Shown: positions 1-7,692, counted from the stretch's first letter. The stretch is 39,652 nucleotides of DNA from Parcubacteria group bacterium GW2011_GWA1_47_8 (GCA_000996605.1 LCOP01000001.1:1-39652), one strand, 5' to 3'. Notes: a model not told the origin generated them from the letters alone. Program-made: numbers and translations.

Positions 1-2
1 TT

Positions 3-260
3 GAAGAAAAATTTACTTTTGTAGAGACCGCACCTGACTGCGGTTGTTTGGCATGGGTGTGGAAAAGTCAGGTTGCGGAGTTTCGTAATTCAAAGTATTT
101 TAAAACGCTCGCGAATGCGGGGCTTGCGGTGGCGCGGCTCGAGGAATGGCTCTCGCACCGCAAAAGCGAAAAAGGTCCACGCAAAGACGCGGAGGACCGC
201 GCGCGGATGGAGATACCCCTCTTTCTCTTTTTGGAAATCGAGAAGCATGCGGTAAGATAG
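3..260 (+). CDS. C-terminal part of an unknown protein
   Basis: This frame is open from the window edge to a TAG at 258-260, so the gene starts outside the window; 85 codons are visible. The visible part begins EEKFTFVETAPDCGCLAWVW and ends in a basic helix followed by a hydrophobic stretch (IPLFLFLEIEKHAVR). An internal TTG at 48 is a possible but unlikely start, since the frame continues upstream of it. I recognise no family. The stop lies 7 bases before the next start codon. Confidence 0.5.
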   Translation, partial: EEKFTFVETAPDCGCLAWVWKSQVAEFRNSKYFKTLANAGLAVARLEEWLSHRKSEKGPRKDAEDRARMEIPLFLFLEIEKHAVR

Positions 261-267
261 AGATAAC

Positions 268-1254
268 ATGCTCGCCAACCTCATTGGGTTCATTTTAGGC
301 TTTTTTGCGCTTGTGGGCGCAGGGCTTTTCTCGTATACATATCTCGAGCACACGATAGGTCCGCGGACGACAAGCGAGATTGTTTCTGTGCAGACGACGA
401 AGGCAACTACTACGCCGGTTCGCCCGGTAAGCACTACGACGAAAATACACACACCTGCGCTCAAGGTTGTGACGACGACGGTGGTAAAAAAAGTAAACAC
501 GGTAGCGACATCGACGAACGAACAAATTATTGCACCAGGACCACTTCGCAAGCCGGTGTCTGTTGTTTTGCAAACATCGGCAAGCACGCTTTCGTTAAAT
601 GGCGTACTTTTTTATACCAACAAAGCGCGCGCGGAGAACGCCGGGCTTCCGCCACTTGCGGAGAATGCCACGCTTGACCGCGATGCGCAGATGAAACTCG
701 ATGATATGTTTGCCAAGCAGTATTTTGCGCATGAGTCGCCGACAGGGGTGGGGCCGGGCGACTTGGCACGGAGTGTCGGATATACATTTATTGTCGTGGG
801 AGAGAATCTTGCGCTTGGGGATTTTGACGGCGATAAGGGGCTTGTCGACGCATGGATGGCGAGTCCGGGGCACCGTGCCAATATTTTGAATGCGCAGTAC
901 CAGGAGATTGGGATTGCGGTTGGCAAGGGAATGTACGAGGGGCGCGAGACGTGGCTTGCGGTGCAGAGCTTTGGCGTGCCGCTCTCGGCGTGTCCGGCGA
1001 TTGATACGGGGATGAAAGCTCAAATAACCACGAATAGCACCGAGATTGCAGCCATGCGCGCCGTACTCAATGATCAAAAAACGCAAATCGATGCGACACC
1101 CCAAAATGACCCCAACTATAATGAGTATGTAGCGAAGTTTAATGCGCTGGTGCCGATTTATAATGCGATGGTTGAAACAAATCGTGTGCTTGTTGCTACA
1201 TTCAATACACAAGTGCAGGCATTCAATGCGTGCGTGAATGCGGTGACGCATTGA
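268..1254 (+). CDS. Membrane-anchored CAP (SCP/PR1-like) domain protein
   Basis: This 328-residue protein has one N-terminal membrane segment or uncleaved signal (about 5-27), a Thr/Ser/Val-rich linker (about 34-105) typical of extracellular spacers, then a CAP domain (about 110-237). The CAP signature residues are visible: FAHES with H155, GEN with E179, and SPGHRANIL with H202. The tail (about 248-328) is helical and probably coiled, with Asn/Gln/Ala heptad-like spacing. In the YkwD-type bacterial family the CAP domain sits outside the cell; enzymatic activity is not established for most members. A possible -10 (TAAGAT, 253-258) lies close upstream and there is no good Shine-Dalgarno sequence. 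The family call is secure; the role, perhaps in surface or host contact, is unknown. Confidence 0.85.
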   Translation: MLANLIGFILGFFALVGAGLFSYTYLEHTIGPRTTSEIVSVQTTKATTTPVRPVSTTTKIHTPALKVVTTTVVKKVNTVATSTNEQIIAPGPLRKPVSVVLQTSASTLSLNGVLFYTNKARAENAGLPPLAENATLDRDAQMKLDDMFAKQYFAHESPTGVGPGDLARSVGYTFIVVGENLALGDFDGDKGLVDAWMASPGHRANILNAQYQEIGIAVGKGMYEGRETWLAVQSFGVPLSACPAIDTGMKAQITTNSTEIAAMRAVLNDQKTQIDATPQNDPNYNEYVAKFNALVPIYNAMVETNRVLVATFNTQVQAFNACVNAVTH

Positions 1255-1290
1255 AAATCGTCCGCGAATTACGAGAAGCGCTTTTCTTTA

Positions 1291-1299
1291 TGGTATTAT
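1291..1299 (+). promoter_or_regulatory. Extended -10 promoter of the exonuclease gene
   Basis: TGGTATTAT matches TGnTATAAT. Its last base is 7 nt before the ATG at 1306, which puts the expected transcription start on or next to the start codon. No clear -35 is seen. Confidence 0.5.
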
Positions 1300-1305
1300 A
1301 TCGCC

Positions 1306-2025
1306 ATGCCTACCCTTATTTTTGATATTGAAACCATTGGCGAGGATTTTGACACGCTTGATTCTGCGACGCAAGACACGCTCACACGCTGGATCAAAAA
1401 AGAATCCGGTGATGATGACAAGGGATACGAGCGCGCACTTGCCGACGTGAAGGACGGACTTGGGTTCTCGCCGCTCACGGGACGGATTGTTGCGATCGGT
1501 GTACTCGACGACGAACGCAACAAGGGCGCGGTGTATTTTGACGCGCCGAATGCGCGCGTCCCCATCTCCGACCTTGAAGAAAAGGGAATCAAATACAAAG
1601 TCCTCGGCGAAAAAGAAATGCTGGAGCATTTTTGGCGCGGTGTCGCCGAGTACGATGCATTCGTGAGCTTTAACGGACGCGGGTTTGACGTGCCGTTCCT
1701 CATGGTGCGCTCAGCGGTGCATGGTATTCGCCCGACCAAAGACCTCATGTCCAACCGCTATCTCGGAAGCCAAGACTATGAGTCCAAGCATATCGACCTC
1801 CTTGATCAGCTTACCTTTTACGGAGCGGTGCGTCGCAAAGGGAATTTGCATTTGTGGTGCCGCGCGTTCGGTATCGAAAGCCCTAAAGCCGCGGGCGTGA
1901 CGGGTGACGACGTGAAACGACTTTTTGCCGAAGGGAAATACGAAGATATCGCGCGCTACAATGCGGGCGACCTCCGTGCGACGCGTGATCTCTATCATCG
2001 TTGGCGGGATCACATGGCGTTTTAG
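1306..2025 (+). CDS. Predicted 3'-5' exonuclease, DNA polymerase B-like (DEDDy)
   Basis: This 239-residue protein has the RNase H-like exonuclease fold of the PolB-exo2 group. Motif I is FDIET (D7, E9), motif II is FNGRGFDVPFL (D128), and motif III is YNAGD (Y218, D222), the DEDDy arrangement. Family members are stand-alone proofreading or repair-type nucleases that remove nucleotides from DNA 3' ends; the substrate here is inferred. The start is the only Met before motif I. It sits 7 nt after an extended -10 (TGGTATTAT), so the message is probably leaderless. It is followed by a repeat-containing spacer and a RecB-like nuclease, so two DNA-processing genes are neighbours. Confidence 0.85.
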   Translation: MPTLIFDIETIGEDFDTLDSATQDTLTRWIKKESGDDDKGYERALADVKDGLGFSPLTGRIVAIGVLDDERNKGAVYFDAPNARVPISDLEEKGIKYKVLGEKEMLEHFWRGVAEYDAFVSFNGRGFDVPFLMVRSAVHGIRPTKDLMSNRYLGSQDYESKHIDLLDQLTFYGAVRRKGNLHLWCRAFGIESPKAAGVTGDDVKRLFAEGKYEDIARYNAGDLRATRDLYHRWRDHMAF

Positions 2026-2066
2026 GGAATAGAATTTAGAATTTTGAATGTGGAATATTGAATAGC
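2026..2066. repeat. Intergenic GAATATTG-type degenerate repeat, copy 1
   Basis: The stretch after the exonuclease stop is built from repeated GAAT units (AGAATTTAGAATTTTGAAT, then GTGGAATATTGAATAG). Related stretches lie at 2145-2177 in the opposite orientation and at 13427-13469. It has no coding capacity. Confidence 0.6.
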
Positions 2067-2144
2067 ACTCTAAATTTTCCAATTTGACCTCATAGTACTA
2101 AATCGGAGATTTTAAAATAATTAAATGGATGAATCGATTTTATT

Positions 2145-2177
2145 CGATATTCTACATTCCATCTTCAATATTCCACC
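2145..2177. repeat. Intergenic GAATATTG-type degenerate repeat, copy 2 (inverted)
   Basis: Read on the minus strand this is GGTGGAATATTGAAGATGGA followed by ATGTAGAATA, the same family as 2026-2066 and 13427-13469. Copies 1 and 2 face each other, so the spacer between the two nuclease genes could form a long imperfect stem. Confidence 0.6.
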
Positions 2178-2183
2178 CTCCCG

Positions 2184-2192
2184 TGCTACCAT
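2184..2192 (+). promoter_or_regulatory. Extended -10 promoter of the RecB-like nuclease gene
   Basis: TGCTACCAT fits the extended -10 pattern TGnTAnnnT and ends 7 nt before the ATG at 2199, predicting a leaderless transcript. Confidence 0.45.
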
Positions 2193-2198
2193 ACCTCT

Positions 2199-3008
2199 AT
2201 GTCCGACTTCTACAAACCGCACCGCAAGCCCGATTGGAACTACGGTGGTCCGCGCTGGCGCCTCTCTCGGTCAAAGATAGACCTCTTTGAACAGTGTCCG
2301 CGCTGTTTTTATATCGACAACAAGCTCGGTACGGCGCGTCCGTCGGGCTTTCCGTTCAATTTGAACAGCGCCGTCGACCATCTCCTCAAGAAAGAATTTG
2401 ACATTCATCGTGCGGGGAAAACCGCGCATCCGCTCATGAAACAGTACGGGGTGGATGCGGTGCCATTTGACCACGAAAAGATGGGTGTGTGGCGCGAGAA
2501 TTTTAAAGGAATTGACTACAAGCACGAGGCGACGGGATTTACGATTTCCGGTGCGGTGGATGATGTGTGGGTGAACCTGGCGGGTGAGCTTATTGTGGTT
2601 GACTACAAAGCAACAAGCAAGGACGAAGAGATTACGACGCTTGATGAGGATTGGCATATTGGCTACAAGAGGCAAATGGAAGTGTATCAGTGGCTCTTGC
2701 GCAGGAACGGATTTAAGGTTTCCGATACGGGGTACTTTGTGTACGCAAACGGCATCAAGGATAAAAAGGCGTTTGACGGCAAGCTTGAGTTTGATGTTAC
2801 GTTGATCGCATATACGGGGAATGATGCATGGGTTGAAAAAACAATTCTCGCCATTAAAAAGTGTCTCGACACGAATGAGATCCCCGAAGTCGGCGCGCAC
2901 TGTGACTATTGCACCTATCGCAAAGCCGCACGTGACGTGCAGACGGAGTTTCGCGCCGCACAGGCAAAGTCCGTGTCCGCAGGCAAGAAGGACGCACTTT
3001 TTGATTAG
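2199..3008 (+). CDS. PD-(D/E)XK nuclease, RecB/Cas4-like
   Basis: This 269-residue protein resembles the nuclease domain of RecB/AddB and Cas4 (PDDEXK_1 type). The active-site series is visible: GAVDD (D121), IVVDYKA (D135, K137) and the helix motif YKRQMEVYQW (Q159). Two Cys pairs bracket the domain, CPRC (C33, C36) and CDYC (C235, C238), as in family members that hold a [4Fe-4S] cluster; the cluster itself is inferred. The protein probably cuts single-stranded or end-processed DNA. No helicase or cas gene is adjacent, so it is not part of a visible CRISPR locus. Confidence 0.85.
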   Translation: MSDFYKPHRKPDWNYGGPRWRLSRSKIDLFEQCPRCFYIDNKLGTARPSGFPFNLNSAVDHLLKKEFDIHRAGKTAHPLMKQYGVDAVPFDHEKMGVWRENFKGIDYKHEATGFTISGAVDDVWVNLAGELIVVDYKATSKDEEITTLDEDWHIGYKRQMEVYQWLLRRNGFKVSDTGYFVYANGIKDKKAFDGKLEFDVTLIAYTGNDAWVEKTILAIKKCLDTNEIPEVGAHCDYCTYRKAARDVQTEFRAAQAKSVSAGKKDALFD

Positions 3009-3108
3009 TCTATCGATTATTTGTTATTGTTGTATGTTGGCTCTTCCAGAAGACGCTGGGAGGAAAAAGTAAATTAAAAGGGAGAATAAAGGATGAAACA
3101 TACCTTCA

Positions 3109-3585
3109 TTGCTGTATTCGGGCGGTCCGGTTTCAACGGCGACGGCATACCTTTTGAGAGAAGAGCGTAAAGAATGTAAGGTTACTCTCTTTATGTTTTC
3201 AGACCCAAGGGTTCCGGAATACGATATGGAAAAGGTGACCGCGGTCGCCGTGGCTCACGCCTTCGGAGCGGAACACGGCGTAAAGGGAATGCTCTATGGA
3301 GAGGAAAATGATGTGAATGTCCTCTTTGCGTATGTCGCGGCAGGGAAGTATGCCTATGATCATGGAATACACGATGTGGTATGGGCAGTGCACAAAGGAA
3401 ATTTCAAGAGGGTAAATGTGTATCTTGATACCCTTAACACCTTTATGCGAGCGGCAAGGTTTTATGTTGTCGTCCGTGCCTCGTTCGTCAATGACTCACG
3501 AGCGAGTATCCTCTCGCGAGGAGAACAAACGGGAGCCCCACTGCACCTTTTCAATCAGTTCGACGAAGAGAGCAAGGCGGCATAA
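3109..3585 (+). CDS. QueC-like PP-loop protein, apparent N-terminal frameshift
   Basis: The frame opens with YSGGPVSTATAYLL, a variant of the PP-loop (SGGxDS) of 7-cyano-7-deazaguanine synthase QueC and other ATP pyrophosphatases. It continues with a QueC-like order: a VTLFMF strand, a helix, then HDVVWAVHKG matching the family's IVIGVH region. At 158 residues it is shorter than QueC (about 220), and it lacks the C-terminal zinc-binding cysteines. The best start signal, GGGAG at 3080-3084 before ATG 3093, lies in another frame (MKHTFIAVFGRSG...), so a +1 shift near 3110-3120 is needed to join it to the PP-loop; otherwise the start is TTG 3109. The Asp of the PP-loop is replaced by Val. It may be a decayed or repurposed QueC relative, or there is an indel in the sequence. 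No other queuosine genes are nearby. Confidence 0.6.
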   Translation: MLYSGGPVSTATAYLLREERKECKVTLFMFSDPRVPEYDMEKVTAVAVAHAFGAEHGVKGMLYGEENDVNVLFAYVAAGKYAYDHGIHDVVWAVHKGNFKRVNVYLDTLNTFMRAARFYVVVRASFVNDSRASILSRGEQTGAPLHLFNQFDEESKAA

Positions 3586-3623
3586 TTCCCCACACAAAAA
3601 AAGACAATAGAAAATCTGGTAAG

Positions 3624-3658
3624 CCCCACTTTGCAGTATGCAGAGTGGGGTGTTTTTT
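3624..3658 (+). terminator. Rho-independent terminator after the QueC-like gene
   Basis: CCCCACTTTGC and GCAGAGTGGGG form a stem with one mismatch around AGTAT, followed by TGTTTTTT. Confidence 0.85.
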
Positions 3659-3714
3659 AAACCCATCAGCCTTTCAAATTCCTTCTTCGTATGCGACAAT
3701 GTGAGGAATACTTG

Positions 3715-3813
3715 TCCCGTTAGAAGTTTCGTCACAATCAGTCTTTACTTAAGATGGGAAAGTCGGTAGTATAATAGTATTTTAGGATTTCAATAATCGA
3801 ACTTCTAACGGGA
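3715..3813. promoter_or_regulatory. Promoter flanked by a 14-bp perfect inverted repeat
   Basis: TCCCGTTAGAAGTT at 3715-3728 recurs as its exact reverse complement at 3800-3813, ending on the A of the start codon. Between them lies TATAAT at 3770-3775, the likely -10, giving a transcript start near 3782. The right arm occupies the translation initiation region; the left arm lies upstream of the transcript. This suggests a DNA-level operator pair. Confidence 0.5.
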
Positions 3814-4661
3814 TGAAAAAAGAACATACCGCGTGGGTGATAAAAACATCGGGCGAGCGGGAGCCGTTTTCCTTGGCGAAGCTACGGCACTCGCTCCGTC
3901 GTGCGGGCGCCGACGAGGAAATCATCGAATCTGTCGTGTCGCATGTGCTTCCCGAGCTTCGCGACGGTTTGTCGACATCAGAAATCTATCGCCACGCATT
4001 CACCATCCTCAAGAAAAAGCGCTATGTGGTCGCGGCGCGGTATAGCCTCCGCCGTGCGGTGCTCAACCTCGGGCCGAGCGGATTCCCCTTCGAGAAGTTT
4101 ATTGCCGAGATTTTGAAAAAGAAAGGCTACCAAACAAAAACGGGCGTCGTCTTGCCGGGATTTTGCGTTACGCACGAAGTTGATGTGCTTGCAGAAAAGG
4201 ATGACCGACATATTTTCGTCGAGGCGAAGTTCCACAACCAGCTGGGGATCAAGAGTGATGTCAAAGTCGCGCTCTATGTGTACGCGCGGTTTCTTGATTT
4301 GCAAAAAGGGCATGATCATCGTGAGGATAAAACCCCCAAGATTCACGAGGGTTGGCTCGTCACCAACACAAAACTCACACATGATGCTATTGCGTACGCA
4401 CAGTGTGCGGGACTCAAGCTTATTGGCTGGGACTATCCGCACGAAGGGAATTTGCAAGACTTGATTATGGAAACCAAAGTTCACCCACTGACGTGCCTCA
4501 CGACGCTGAGTGCCTCCCATAAGACGAGTCTCTTGAATCAGGGAATCGTTATGTGTACGGATTTACAGAAGAAAAATCAAGAACTCAAAGCACTGGGCTT
4601 CTCTCCTGAAAAAATTGCCGGCGTGATGAGTGAAATTGACGCGGTGTGTCAGGAGTTTTAG
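3813..4661 (+). CDS. ATP-cone plus restriction-endonuclease-like (Mrr-type) protein
   Basis: This 282-residue protein begins with an ATP-cone (about 6-88), the nucleotide-sensing module known from ribonucleotide reductases and NrdR. A PD-(D/E)XK domain of the Mrr/restriction-endonuclease-like group follows (about 92-200). Catalytic residues are visible: HEVDVL (E122, D124) and FVEAK (E137, K139). The last about 80 residues contain a short helical region (TLSASHKTSLLNQGI) like a helix-hairpin-helix. The fusion occurs in several bacterial groups; its role is not established, but a nucleotide-gated nuclease is a fair inference. Expression is probably controlled through the inverted repeat around its promoter. 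Confidence 0.8.
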   Translation: MKKEHTAWVIKTSGEREPFSLAKLRHSLRRAGADEEIIESVVSHVLPELRDGLSTSEIYRHAFTILKKKRYVVAARYSLRRAVLNLGPSGFPFEKFIAEILKKKGYQTKTGVVLPGFCVTHEVDVLAEKDDRHIFVEAKFHNQLGIKSDVKVALYVYARFLDLQKGHDHREDKTPKIHEGWLVTNTKLTHDAIAYAQCAGLKLIGWDYPHEGNLQDLIMETKVHPLTCLTTLSASHKTSLLNQGIVMCTDLQKKNQELKALGFSPEKIAGVMSEIDAVCQEF

Positions 4662-4675
4662 TTTTTACACGTTTT

Positions 4676-4684
4676 TGATATACT
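4676..4684 (+). promoter_or_regulatory. Extended -10 promoter of mgtC
   Basis: TGATATACT, an extended -10, ends 10 nt before ATG 4694, leaving a leader of only about 3 nt. It lies just after the stop of the preceding gene. Confidence 0.5.
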
Positions 4685-4693
4685 TACATCACC

Positions 4694-5209
4694 ATGGAAT
4701 TCATCGACGCCCACACCACCGACATTATTTTGAAGCTCGTACTCGCGCTTTTGCTCGGCATGTTGATTGGTCTCGAGCGCTCTATCGCAGGCAAGACTGC
4801 GGGGATGCGGACGTACGGATTGGTTGCCTTGGGGGCGGCGCTTTTTTCCATCGTCGGTATCCTCGCTTCGGGCGGCTACGAATCGGCGGTGGCGCTTACC
4901 AACTCAACGCGTTTTGCGTCGCAGATTATCACCGGCATCGGGTTTATCGGCGCGGGGTTGGTTATATTTAAACAAGCGCGCGTGAGCGGGGTCACGACTG
5001 CCGCCGGTATTTGGATTGCGGCGGGGGTCGGCATGGCGGTCGGGTACGGGTTTTATACACTTGCTATTGCGGCGACGGTTCTCTCGCTTTTCTCGCTTAC
5101 GATATTGTGGTTCGTCGAGAATCGTCTGACGAAGTTTGTGCGTAGCTCGGTGTTCCCCGGACAGCAAAATGATACCCTGCACAAAGAGCTCGATGACCGT
5201 GAAGACTAA
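4694..5209 (+). CDS. mgtC: MgtC/SapB family membrane protein
   Basis: This 171-residue protein has four to five hydrophobic segments and the family hallmarks LLGMLIGLERS, KTAGMRTYGLV, ITGIGFIGAGLV and GVTTAAGIWIAAGVGMA. The C-terminus is short and charged, without the ACT-like domain of longer MgtC proteins. MgtC proteins sit in the inner membrane and are linked to growth under magnesium limitation and to control of ATP synthase in pathogens; the biochemical role here is unknown. A 30-residue membrane peptide gene follows after 14 bases, which recalls the mgtC-mgtR arrangement in Salmonella. Confidence 0.85.
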   Translation: MEFIDAHTTDIILKLVLALLLGMLIGLERSIAGKTAGMRTYGLVALGAALFSIVGILASGGYESAVALTNSTRFASQIITGIGFIGAGLVIFKQARVSGVTTAAGIWIAAGVGMAVGYGFYTLAIAATVLSLFSLTILWFVENRLTKFVRSSVFPGQQNDTLHKELDDRED

Positions 5210-5223
5210 TATATCAATATTTT

Positions 5224-5316
5224 ATGTCCTATATCATCCTTTTCGCATCACTCCTTCTTATCCTCGTCATCGCGAAAGACCTCCGTTCGTGCAAACGACA
5301 AAATAAGTGCAAATAA
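5224..5316 (+). CDS. Small single-span membrane peptide (30 aa)
   Basis: ATG 5224 to TAA 5316 encodes 30 residues: a hydrophobic helix (YIILFASLLLILVIA) followed by a basic tail with two cysteines (KDLRSCKRQNKCK). It sits 14 bases after mgtC and 3 bases before the EamA gene, as expected for a co-transcribed gene. Salmonella MgtR, also 30 residues and next to mgtC, promotes MgtC degradation; I see no clear sequence match, so the parallel is positional and structural only. Confidence 0.55.
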   Translation: MSYIILFASLLLILVIAKDLRSCKRQNKCK

Positions 5317-5319
5317 TCT

Positions 5320-5742
5320 ATGTGGCTTTTTTACGCATTTTTTTCAGCATTTACTGCGGCATTGGTCGCTATTTTTGCGAAGCTGGGGCTCAAAGACATT
5401 GATTCGACGCTCGCTACCACGGTGCGTGCGGTTATTATGGCGGTGTTTCTTGTTTCGTTTGCACTTGCCCTCAAGAAATTTGATGGGTTTACTGTGGCCT
5501 CATTCACGGGGCGCGAGTGGGTGCTCATTATTCTCTCGGGTATTGCGGGGGCGTTCTCTTGGCTATTCTACTTTTTTGCACTCAAGTCTGGGACCGCATC
5601 GCAAGTCGTCGCGATTGATAAATTAAGTGTGGTAATGGTTGTCATACTTGCGGTTGTCTTTCTCGGAGAAACGCTTACATGGAAGACGGGAATCGGTGCC
5701 GCGCTCATGACGGTTGGTGCGATTTTGATGGTGTTGACATAA
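5320..5742 (+). CDS. EamA-type transporter, single-domain (half-size)
   Basis: This 140-residue protein has five predicted membrane helices and one EamA (DMT superfamily) repeat. Family features include the N-terminal WLFYAFFSAFTAALVAIFAK, the central SGIAGAFSWLFYFFALKSG and the C-terminal FLGETLTWKTGIGAALMTVG. Full-length DMT exporters have two such repeats in about 300 residues; half-size forms are thought to work as dimers. The substrate cannot be told. It follows the 30-residue peptide gene with a 3-base gap. Confidence 0.8.
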   Translation: MWLFYAFFSAFTAALVAIFAKLGLKDIDSTLATTVRAVIMAVFLVSFALALKKFDGFTVASFTGREWVLIILSGIAGAFSWLFYFFALKSGTASQVVAIDKLSVVMVVILAVVFLGETLTWKTGIGAALMTVGAILMVLT

Positions 5743-5791
5743 GCCATTGTCGTTTTGTAAAGTAACATAGTTGTATTAAGATAAGTAAATT

Positions 5792-7567
5792 ATGGACTCA
5801 CGCGAAATTAGAAGTCGATTTTTGAAGTTTTTTGAGAAGCGGGGACACGCAGTCATTCCTTCGGCGCCACTTGTGCCCGAGAACGATCCATCCGTGCTTT
5901 TTAACACCGCTGGCATGCAGCCGCTCGTGCCATACCTCATGGGCGCGCCACATCCACAGGGTAAGCGTCTCGTGAACGCACAAAAATGCGTGCGCACGCA
6001 AGACATCGATGAAGTGGGGGACAATACGCACGACACCTTCTTTGAAATGCTCGGCAATTGGTCGCTTGGGGACTATTTCAAAGAAGACGCGATCAAGTGG
6101 AGCTATGAATTTTTGACGTCCAAAGAAGAAGGGCTTGGTCTCGACCCTAAGCGGCTTTATGTTACTGTATTCGAGGGTAACAACGACGCGCCGCGTGATA
6201 ATGAAGCGTTTGAGATTTGGAAAAAGTACGTTCCAGAGAACCGTATTTATTTCATGCCTGCAAAGTCCAACTGGTGGAGTCCGGGCGACAATGGTCCGTG
6301 CGGTCCCGATACGGAAATGTTTTATGATGTGACCGAGCGCGGCTTGGGCGACATGACCAAAGAAGAATACATGGCGGCGGATGATCGTCAAGATGTCGTC
6401 GAGATATGGAACGATGTTTTTATGGAATATGAGAAAGAGGGCGGCAAGGTTGTGGGAAAGCTTGCGAGTAAGAATGTTGATACCGGTTCGGGATTGGAGC
6501 GCGTGGTCATGATGGTGCAGGGTAAGAATAACATTTTTGATACGGATCTTTTTGTGTCGGTGATGGGGAAGATAAAAGAACTTGTCGGTGGTGAAATCCG
6601 CGACGTGCGGGCATCGCGGATCGTTGCTGACCATATTCGTACGGGGGTTATGATAATCGCCGATGGCGTGCGTCCGGCAAACACCGATCAGGGGTATATT
6701 TTGCGAAGGCTTCTTCGCCGCGCGGTGCGTTATGCCGACGTACTCGGTATCGGGCACAACATGCTTGCTGGACTCGTCCCGATCATTGCGGAGAAATATA
6801 CGGGTGTGTATGACAATGTTGCTGCGCAGGCGACATTCATCGCCGACGAGATTCGCAAAGAAGAAGAGAAGTTCAGGCAGATGCTTGAGCGGGGGATGAA
6901 AGAATTTGCTCACATAAGCAAGCGCGGGGGAGTTTCTGCCGTTGACGTATTTCAACTTTTTTCAACCTACGGGTTTCCTTTGGAAATGACCGAAGAGCTT
7001 GCAAAAGAGCAGGGGATTACGGTCGACCGCGCGGGGTTCGAAGCGGAGTTTAAAAAACATCAGGACCTTTCGCGTACGAGCACTGAAGGGAAGTTTAAGG
7101 GAGGTCTGGCAAACAACAGTGAAAAGACAACCGCACTTCATACGGCAACACACCTCATGCTCGCGGGCTTGCGCAAATATCTGGGCGATAGCGTGCACCA
7201 AGCGGGATCGAACATCACTGAGGAGCGCACGCGGTTTGACTTCACGTATCCGGAGAAAGTTCCGCGTGATGTGCTCGATAAAGTGGAAGCGTACGTGAAC
7301 GAAGCGATTGGCAAACACTCGATCGTGAAGATTGAGCAGATGAAAAAAGAAGACGCGAAAGCGGCGGGTGTCGAGGGGAGCTTTTGGGAGAAGTATCCGG
7401 ATGTGGTGAACGTGTATTCGGTCGTCGTTCCCGACAGCACCACCTACTCCCGCGAGCTCTGTGGTGGTCCGCACGTCGTGCAAACGGAGGGTATGGGAAA
7501 GTTTAAGATTGTCAAAGAAGAAGCTTCATCCGCCGGCATCCGCCGCATCAAAGCGGTGTTGGAATAA
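5792..7567 (+). CDS. alaS: Alanine--tRNA ligase, short form without C-Ala domain
   Basis: AlaRS charges tRNA-Ala. The class II catalytic core is clear: motif 1 region FKKRGH-like (FEKRGHAVIPSAPLVPEND), NTAGMQPLVPY, KCVRTQDIDEVG and motif 2 region THDTFFEMLGNWS, and motif 3 GSGLERVVM. The editing domain follows with both zinc/active-site pairs, HTATH (450-454) and CGGPH (C557, H561). At 591 residues it stops right after the editing domain; typical bacterial AlaRS (about 870 residues) carries a further C-Ala domain. The reading frame ends cleanly at TAA with no frame continuing the domain, so the short form looks native, as in other CPR genomes. A 10-bp inverted repeat (7575-7608) follows. Confidence 0.95.
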   Translation: MDSREIRSRFLKFFEKRGHAVIPSAPLVPENDPSVLFNTAGMQPLVPYLMGAPHPQGKRLVNAQKCVRTQDIDEVGDNTHDTFFEMLGNWSLGDYFKEDAIKWSYEFLTSKEEGLGLDPKRLYVTVFEGNNDAPRDNEAFEIWKKYVPENRIYFMPAKSNWWSPGDNGPCGPDTEMFYDVTERGLGDMTKEEYMAADDRQDVVEIWNDVFMEYEKEGGKVVGKLASKNVDTGSGLERVVMMVQGKNNIFDTDLFVSVMGKIKELVGGEIRDVRASRIVADHIRTGVMIIADGVRPANTDQGYILRRLLRRAVRYADVLGIGHNMLAGLVPIIAEKYTGVYDNVAAQATFIADEIRKEEEKFRQMLERGMKEFAHISKRGGVSAVDVFQLFSTYGFPLEMTEELAKEQGITVDRAGFEAEFKKHQDLSRTSTEGKFKGGLANNSEKTTALHTATHLMLAGLRKYLGDSVHQAGSNITEERTRFDFTYPEKVPRDVLDKVEAYVNEAIGKHSIVKIEQMKKEDAKAAGVEGSFWEKYPDVVNVYSVVVPDSTTYSRELCGGPHVVQTEGMGKFKIVKEEASSAGIRRIKAVLE

Positions 7568-7574
7568 ACTTGGG

Positions 7575-7608
7575 TTTACATAGGAAACATAGGAATTGCC
7601 TATGTAAA
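7575..7608. repeat. Inverted repeat after alaS
   Basis: TTTACATAGG (7575-7584) and CCTATGTAAA (7599-7608) form a perfect 10-bp stem with a 14-nt loop. No T-run follows, so it may be a weak terminator or an RNA 3'-end stabiliser. Confidence 0.5.
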
Positions 7609-7660
7609 TGGATGGTGTGGTGTAATACTATGACTGAAAAGTGGGTTTGGCGAGGTTAGT

Positions 7661-7692
7661 AAAAAGACGGCCGCAACATCCTTGTTGAGGCC
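7661..7692 (-). terminator. Terminator of the decayed minus-strand gene
   Basis: Read on the minus strand, GGCCTCAAC and GTTGCGGCC form a 9-position stem with one mismatch around AAGGAT, followed by GTCTTTTT. It lies 22 bases after the inferred stop at 7714. Confidence 0.65.

Noticed and set aside
90-587. Long minus-strand frame opposite the CAP-protein gene
   Set aside because: Codon pattern and low-complexity Thr/Val runs mark it as the complement of the plus-strand linker region.
2199-3008. Cas4 of a CRISPR locus
   Set aside because: No repeat-spacer array or other cas gene is present; the Cys pairs and nuclease motifs are shared by many RecB-like proteins.
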